A stretch of 10,049 nt of DNA from assembly GCA_009921785.1 (NCBI GenBank), contig RFXE01000051.1, positions 1-10,049 on the forward strand. Reading direction: 5' to 3'. The notes under the pieces are model-generated. The model searched no databases. It saw only the letters and a program-made list of their open reading frames with translations, and was not told the origin of the DNA. Shown in pieces: positions 5,727 to 10,049 of the stretch; the first letter of the stretch is position 1; each line of letters starts with the position of its first letter. The translations under genes were made by a program, and so were the position numbers. Source of the DNA: Alphaproteobacteria bacterium. GTDB taxonomy: Bacteria > Pseudomonadota > Alphaproteobacteria > Rhizobiales > Beijerinckiaceae.

Positions 5727-7880
5727 TTACGATTTAAGCTGTCGATAGCCTCTGCGCTCATTGAGTCTATCAAGCACATTCATCGCCGCATCAGACACGA
5801 CCGTGCCCGGCGGGAAGATTGCATCGGCTCCTGCTCGTTTGAGCGCTTCAAAATCCTGCTCAGGAATAACGCCGCCAACAACAATCATGATGTCAGAGCG
5901 CCCCGCCTGATCGAGCGCGGCTTTGAGCGCAGGCACAAGAGTCAGATGTCCGGCTGCGAGCGTTGATACGCCGACAACATGAACATTCTTTGCAATAGCT
6001 TCTTTTGCGGCTTCTTCCGGTGTCGAGAAAAGATCGCCAACGTCAACATCAAAGCCTAAATCAGAGAAGGCCGATGCGATGACTTTCTGTCCGCGATCAT
6101 GGCCATCTTGTCCCATCTTAGCGACGAGAATACGCGGCAAGCGGCCATCATTTTCTTTGAAGGACTGCACCATGTCGCGCGCGCGGCCAAAGGCTTCATT
6201 CATCGCGCCTATTTCTTTGCGGTAAACGCCCGTCACAACTTCAGCTGTCGCCTTGTGACGACCGAAAGCCTTTTCAAGCGCCATCGAGATTTCACCGACT
6301 GTCGCTTTCGCGCGTCCGGCATTGATTGAAAGAGCGAGTAGATTACCGTTATTACGCGCGCCCTCTTCAAGGGCATTCAATGCGTCTTGCGTTTCGGCTT
6401 CATTGCGTTCAGCGCGAAGCCGTTTCAGTTTTTCAATTTGTTGCGCGAGTACGGCAGAGTTGTCGACCTTCAACACGTCAATCTGCTGTTCGTTTTCGGG
6501 ACGGTAACTATTCACGCCGATGACGGCCTGCGTACCGGAATCAATGCGCGCCTGTGTACGGGCTGCCGCTTCTTCAATGCGACGCTTCGGGATACCGGCA
6601 TCAATCGCTTTGGCCATGCCGCCAAGCGCTTCGACTTCTTCGATATGCGCCCATGCTTTTTGAGCGAGCTCTGCTGTCAGGCGCTCGACATAATAAGATC
6701 CGCCCCATGGATCGATGATACGCGTCGTACCGCTTTCCTTTTGCAAGAAGAGCTGCGTGTTACGCGCAATGCGCGCCGAGAAATCAGTCGGCAAGGCAAG
6801 TGCTTCATCAAGCGAGTTGGTATGGAGCGATTGCGTATGACCTTGCGTGGCGGCCATCGCTTCAATCTCAGTGCGAATGACATTGTTGAAGACATCTTGT
6901 GCCGTCAATGACCAACCTGATGTCTGGCTATGCGTACGCAAAGGCAGACTCTTCTCGCTCTTCGGATTGAATTGCTTGACGAGCTTTGTCCACAGAAGAC
7001 GCGCGGCGCGAAGCTTTGCGACTTCCATGAAAAAATTCATGCCAATCGCCCAGAAGAAGGACAGGCGCGGTGCGAAGGTATCGATATCCATTCCGGCCGC
7101 TAATCCCGCGCGAATGTAATCAACACCATCGGCGAGCGTATAAGCGAGTTCGAGATCCTGCGTGGCTCCCGCCTCCTGCATGTGATAGCCGGAAATAGAA
7201 ATCGAATTGAATTTCGGCATATGCTTTGACGTATAGGCAAAAATATCTGAAATGATGCGCATCGACGGAATTGGCGGATAGATATAGGTATTGCGCACCA
7301 TAAATTCTTTGAGAATGTCGTTCTGGATTGTGCCGGACAGTTTTTCCTGTGCAACGCCCTGCTCTTCAGCGGCAACGATATAAAGCGCGAGGATAGGCAG
7401 AACGGCGCCATTCATTGTCATCGACACGCTCATCTCATCAAGCGGAATGCCTGAGAAGAGCGTACGCATGTCATAAATGGAATCAATCGCAACACCCGCC
7501 ATGCCGACATCGCCTTTCACCCGCGGATGATCGGAATCATAACCACGATGCGTTGCCAAATCGAAGGCAACAGAGAGGCCCTTCTGACCTGCTGCAAGAT
7601 TACGACGATAAAACGCGTTTGAATCTTCAGCTGTCGAGAACCCCGCATATTGGCGGATCGTCCAAGGCTGATTGACATACATGGTGGGATAAGGGCCGCG
7701 CAAATAGGGTTGCGCGCCGGGAACGGACTCAGCAAAGCGCAAACCGTTGCGATCCGCCTCGGTGTAGACAGGCTTTACCGCAATGCCTTCCGGTGTCATC
7801 CAGTCAGGCGCCGTAATGTTTTGCGTCGGTAATTGTGCAGCGATATAAGGTGCGTTTGAGAAATCGGGGATGCGGGTCAT
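5727..7880 (-). CDS. mutB: Methylmalonyl-CoA mutase large (catalytic) subunit
   Basis: Interconverts (R)-methylmalonyl-CoA and succinyl-CoA by an adenosylcobalamin radical mechanism, in propionate and odd-chain or branched-chain breakdown or in the ethylmalonyl-CoA pathway. The 717 residues comprise a substrate-binding TIM barrel (about 30-420), a linker and a C-terminal B12 domain (about 580-715). Active-site residues known from Propionibacterium MutB are kept at a constant offset of 11: Y78 (QYAGFST), Q186, R196 and H233 (GYHMQEAGA). The B12 motif DGHDRG (592-597) gives the lower axial ligand H594, followed by GVSTLAAGH (637-645) and VVGGVIP (667-673). GGAG (7891..7888) precedes the ATG by 7 bases, and the ATG overlaps the mutA stop, pointing to translational coupling. 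In some bacteria the single-polypeptide form is called bhbA or scpA; here the upstream small subunit supports the mutA-mutB arrangement. The epimerase and the MeaB chaperone are not in the window. Confidence 0.97.
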   Translation of the reverse strand: MTRIPDFSNAPYIAAQLPTQNITAPDWMTPEGIAVKPVYTEADRNGLRFAESVPGAQPYLRGPYPTMYVNQPWTIRQYAGFSTAEDSNAFYRRNLAAGQKGLSVAFDLATHRGYDSDHPRVKGDVGMAGVAIDSIYDMRTLFSGIPLDEMSVSMTMNGAVLPILALYIVAAEEQGVAQEKLSGTIQNDILKEFMVRNTYIYPPIPSMRIISDIFAYTSKHMPKFNSISISGYHMQEAGATQDLELAYTLADGVDYIRAGLAAGMDIDTFAPRLSFFWAIGMNFFMEVAKLRAARLLWTKLVKQFNPKSEKSLPLRTHSQTSGWSLTAQDVFNNVIRTEIEAMAATQGHTQSLHTNSLDEALALPTDFSARIARNTQLFLQKESGTTRIIDPWGGSYYVERLTAELAQKAWAHIEEVEALGGMAKAIDAGIPKRRIEEAAARTQARIDSGTQAVIGVNSYRPENEQQIDVLKVDNSAVLAQQIEKLKRLRAERNEAETQDALNALEEGARNNGNLLALSINAGRAKATVGEISMALEKAFGRHKATAEVVTGVYRKEIGAMNEAFGRARDMVQSFKENDGRLPRILVAKMGQDGHDRGQKVIASAFSDLGFDVDVGDLFSTPEEAAKEAIAKNVHVVGVSTLAAGHLTLVPALKAALDQAGRSDIMIVVGGVIPEQDFEALKRAGADAIFPPGTVVSDAAMNVLDRLNERRGYRQLKS
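7877..7880 (-). other. ATGA stop/start overlap of mutA and mutB
   Basis: The plus-strand TCAT at 7877-7880 reads ATGA on the minus strand: ATG starts mutB and TGA ends mutA. Such overlaps usually couple translation and help produce equal amounts of the two subunits of a heterodimer. Confidence 0.9.
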
Positions 7881-9328
7881 GATGCAGCTCCGATCTTCGG
7901 CATCTTCTGTTCAAAAATCTCGGCGACACGCAAAGCGGCAAGAGGAGCAAATTGCGTGTTGCTTGGCGTTTGGAGTGCAGGCGACGGGACCAAAACCGCA
8001 ATCGGCTTTTCATGCGCATCAGGGAATAGAGTTACGCCCAGGATCGCTGCTTTTTTATTCTCAATCGCTGCATGGCGTTCCGCTGCAACATTTTCAATGC
8101 GCGCCTGAATGGTGCCCTTCTGCAAAGCTGCAACCACACCGCCCTCTTTTTCGATTGCCTGAAAATCAGTCCAAGCTTTTTCAATCAAAGCATCGGTCAA
8201 AGCCTCATAACCACCGGCGCCGGCTGCCGGATCAGCAACGGTTGCGAGATGAGATTCTTGCGCGAGCACCAATTGCGTATTGCGCGCCAAACGCCGTGCA
8301 AAGGGATCAGCAAGACCGATGGCTGACGTGAAAGGCAAAACAGAAATTGCATTCGCACCGCCAATTGCGGCAGCAAAACAACCCATACCATTGCGCAACA
8401 CATTTACCCACGGATCACGCGTTGTGAGCATCCGCGACGCGGTTTCCGATGTGATAAAAATCGGCTTCGGTTCAATCCCGCATTGCGCCTCAACACTCGC
8501 CCAGAGACGGCGCAAGGCACGGTGCTTGGCAATAGTGAGAAATTGATCCGCATCGTTCGCAAGACGAAATTCGATCATCGTGCGAGCGTCATCGAGTGCT
8601 ATGCCCGAAGCTTCAAGTCCGCGCAGATAGAAGAGCGCACATGACAACACGAAACCAAGCTCTTGCGCTTCCGATCCCCCCGCTGCATGCACCACGCGCC
8701 CATCAGCGGCGATAAACGGCCCTTTGAATCCTTGGGCAATGAGATCATTCACAGCGGCAGAGACATTTTTTGCAACTTGCGCACCATCGCCATGAAGCGC
8801 GCCAATACGCGCACCGGTGCCAATGGGATTTAATCCAAAGCGCACACGCACCGTGTTTGCGGGGAAGCCGAGCGCCTTGCTTGCATCCGCAATAGCATGC
8901 GCGGCATCACGTCCACGCGGGCCACAATCAAGCGCAATATCGATACCGGCATCAAGATAAACGCCTTTGAGCGTTTGGGCGACTGATTCTGCTTTTGCAT
9001 CTATGCCAAAGCCCTGCGCACCAAGAGAATCTTTGAAGACAAGTGTGAGGCCATTGGCGCCATTCTCGAGATCGGTGAGGGCTTGCTTATTCGCACGCGC
9101 GCCGTCGGGATCATCAACACGCTGCATGATCGCCCAAGCGCTACCCACCGCGCGGCCGATGATCGGCGTGCGGCCTTCCGCTTTGGCATAGAGCGGTTCG
9201 ATGCGAATGCCATCGGCCGTTTTTGCGGTCAGGACCTCGTCAAAATCCGCGCCCTTTAGCACGGCTTCGGCGAGTTTCCGCCACTGGGCGAGATCCGTCA
9301 CCGCCGGCTCATCAAAATGCAACGCCAT
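7877..9328 (-). CDS. mutA: Methylmalonyl-CoA mutase small subunit, without a C-terminal B12-fold domain
   Basis: The non-catalytic partner of MutB in heterodimeric mutases, thought to stabilise the complex. The 483 residues cover only the TIM-barrel part and linker. Family features include YAKAEG (47-52), NGANGLTLVF (89-98), FGLNPIGTGARIG (164-176), the conserved AAGGSEAQELGF (215-226), FRLANDADQFLTIAKHRALRRLW (254-276) and RNTQLVLAQESHLATVADPAAGAGGYE (349-375), which parallels RNTQLFLQKESG in MutB. ILGVTLFPD (429-437) and LAALRVAEIFEQ (463-474) mark the end of the linker; the protein stops soon after. Propionibacterium MutA runs to roughly 640 residues and carries a degenerate B12-like domain, missing here. 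The stop overlaps the mutB start, so this looks like a normal gene end. TAGG (9338..9335) lies 6 bases before the ATG. Catalytic B12 and CoA-ester residues are not expected in this subunit. Confidence 0.9.
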   Translation of the reverse strand: MALHFDEPAVTDLAQWRKLAEAVLKGADFDEVLTAKTADGIRIEPLYAKAEGRTPIIGRAVGSAWAIMQRVDDPDGARANKQALTDLENGANGLTLVFKDSLGAQGFGIDAKAESVAQTLKGVYLDAGIDIALDCGPRGRDAAHAIADASKALGFPANTVRVRFGLNPIGTGARIGALHGDGAQVAKNVSAAVNDLIAQGFKGPFIAADGRVVHAAGGSEAQELGFVLSCALFYLRGLEASGIALDDARTMIEFRLANDADQFLTIAKHRALRRLWASVEAQCGIEPKPIFITSETASRMLTTRDPWVNVLRNGMGCFAAAIGGANAISVLPFTSAIGLADPFARRLARNTQLVLAQESHLATVADPAAGAGGYEALTDALIEKAWTDFQAIEKEGGVVAALQKGTIQARIENVAAERHAAIENKKAAILGVTLFPDAHEKPIAVLVPSPALQTPSNTQFAPLAALRVAEIFEQKMPKIGAAS

Positions 9329-9350
9329 AAAATACCTAATCTCTTCGTTG

Positions 9351-9400
9351 ACGCATGCCTTTTATCGAAAAACCGGTGTCCCCTTTTTCGAGGCATGCGT
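9351..9400. repeat. 50-base compound inverted repeat, probable Rhizobiales palindromic intergenic element
   Basis: On the plus strand, ACGCATGCC (9351-9359) is perfectly complementary to GGCATGCGT (9392-9400), and inside it TCGAAAAA (9365-9372) is perfectly complementary to TTTTTCGA (9384-9391). The two stems, 9 and 8 bp, are separated on one side only by a 5-base bulge (9360-9364); the loop is the 11 bases 9373-9383 with CCGGTGTCCCC. It lies in the 153-base gap between the hydantoinase-family gene and mutA, 23-72 bases before the mutA ATG. The layout CATGC, AAAACCGGT, CCC, CTTTT, GCATG resembles, as I recall, a palindromic sequence found many times in rhizobial and related genomes. As RNA it would be a strong hairpin in the mutA leader. 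There is no T-tract after it, so it is not a standard terminator for the upstream gene. Structure certain; family membership inferred. Confidence 0.8.
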
Positions 9401-9481
9401 TCCCTCAAGTCCCGCGTACATTGCCACGAAACTTGGGTGTGCCGCCACTTCGTCCTTAGGGGGAGAGATCAGCGCGCGTTT

Positions 9482-10049
9482 TCAGGAATGAGCGAGACGC
9501 GGACGGCCGGTGGCCACGGCGATAATCCGACTTTCGACAAAAATATCCTGCCCGTCGGCAAAAGCGGAGACGTCCTTGCGGTCAAGGGTAATATCAATGT
9601 CATCCGCACCGGCCGCTTCGGCCCGTTTCGCAAGATCAGCCTTAAGACCCACGATGGCGGCTGCAGCGGCGCCTTCAAGATCCGTGAAATCATGCTTGTC
9701 CGATGGCCCATGCACGCGGAACCGTCCGGGGCCCGGCGAGAGGATCACGCTTTCGCCGGTAATGCGGACATGACCCACGACCGCGCCGAGCGCATTCGCA
9801 ACATCCGAATGCTCGGGCAATACCACTTTTGACTCGAGAAGTTTTCCAACCATCGGATAATAAGTCGGCGCGGAGGCCCCGACACCGACAATTGGCAAAT
9901 TGAAATCGAAGCGGATTGAGGCAACGCCCGATTTCTTCTCCAAAGCTGCGACCATCAACGGGTGACGGCTTGGATGATCAAGCGTGAAGCCATCCTCATC
10001 AAGCGCCACATCCATCAAGGCTTCCGCGGAACGACGCACGAGCCGTGAG
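9482..10049 (-). CDS. Hydantoinase/oxoprolinase-family protein, C-terminal part (runs off right edge)
   Basis: The frame is open from base 10048 to the TGA at 9484..9482, giving 188 residues. It has no stop before the edge, so the GTG at 10039 is probably internal and the N-terminal part, including its ATPase core, is outside. The visible part matches the end of HyuA/oxoprolinase-type proteins: a strand followed by the glycine-rich PIVGVGASAPTYYPMVGKLL (around residues 53-72 of the fragment) and then VVLPEHSDVANALGAVVGHV (about 76-95), the pattern normally written as VxxPxxxxVANAxGA. Such proteins act in ATP-dependent opening of 5-oxoproline or hydantoin rings, but family members have other roles too and no substrate can be assigned. 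The gene is on the same strand as mutA, with 153 bases and a strong inverted repeat between, so it may share a transcript or be separate. No HyuB partner is in view; it could lie beyond the edge. Confidence 0.8.
   Translation of the reverse strand, partial: SRLVRRSAEALMDVALDEDGFTLDHPSRHPLMVAALEKKSGVASIRFDFNLPIVGVGASAPTYYPMVGKLLESKVVLPEHSDVANALGAVVGHVRITGESVILSPGPGRFRVHGPSDKHDFTDLEGAAAAAIVGLKADLAKRAEAAGADDIDITLDRKDVSAFADGQDIFVESRIIAVATGRPRLAHS

Noticed and set aside
6387..6911. A 174-residue open frame on the plus strand inside mutB
   Set aside because: It is antisense to a strongly conserved stretch of mutB, has no recognisable motif and no ribosome binding site; such frames are by-products of codon use in the real gene.
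7870..8331. A 153-residue plus-strand frame over the mutA/mutB junction
   Set aside because: It lies opposite the conserved C-terminal part of mutA, its composition is not protein-like, and it matches nothing I recognise.
9317..9832. A 171-residue plus-strand frame across the palindrome and the hydantoinase-family gene
   Set aside because: Both ends are antisense to well-supported genes and it reads through the inverted repeat; there is no family resemblance.
1..10049. A defence island, mobile element or wholly new gene system
   Set aside because: Every substantial frame belongs to a known metabolic, transport or envelope family; there is no recombinase, toxin-antitoxin pair, nuclease or repeat array.

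Overview
The window looks like chromosomal DNA of an alphaproteobacterium, most likely of the order Hyphomicrobiales (Rhizobiales). This rests on the rhizobial-type (zinc, SxxK) asparaginase, the form of CysQ, MogA and UDP-glucose dehydrogenase, and a palindromic intergenic element at 9351..9400 that resembles, from memory, a dispersed family of rhizobial genomes. I cannot fix the genus. The coding density is high, the longest gene-free stretch is about 200 bases, and I see no tRNA, rRNA, CRISPR array, transposase, phage gene or integration site.

Layout, left to right: (1) the N-terminal half of an APC-superfamily amino acid permease on the minus strand, running off the left edge; (2) a minus-strand CysQ-like phosphatase, shorter than usual through an internal gap; (3) a plus-strand mogA for molybdenum cofactor synthesis, convergent with (4) a minus-strand UDP-glucose 6-dehydrogenase gene; (5) a plus-strand rhizobial-type L-asparaginase, followed by (6) a plus-strand lipoprotein with a DUF900 alpha/beta-hydrolase domain; (7) a minus-strand pair encoding the small and large subunits of adenosylcobalamin-dependent methylmalonyl-CoA mutase, joined by a 4-base stop/start overlap; (8) the C-terminal part of a hydantoinase/oxoprolinase-family protein on the minus strand, running off the right edge.

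These are mostly housekeeping and central-metabolism genes: sulfur and phosphonucleotide recycling, molybdopterin maturation, nucleotide-sugar supply for surface polysaccharides, asparagine use, and conversion between methylmalonyl-CoA and succinyl-CoA. Apart from the mutase pair they do not form one pathway. I found no credible new multi-gene system. The points worth a second look are the compound inverted repeat upstream of the mutase genes, the CysQ that lacks a central segment, the mutase small subunit that ends before the usual C-terminal cobalamin-fold domain, and the DUF900 lipoprotein.
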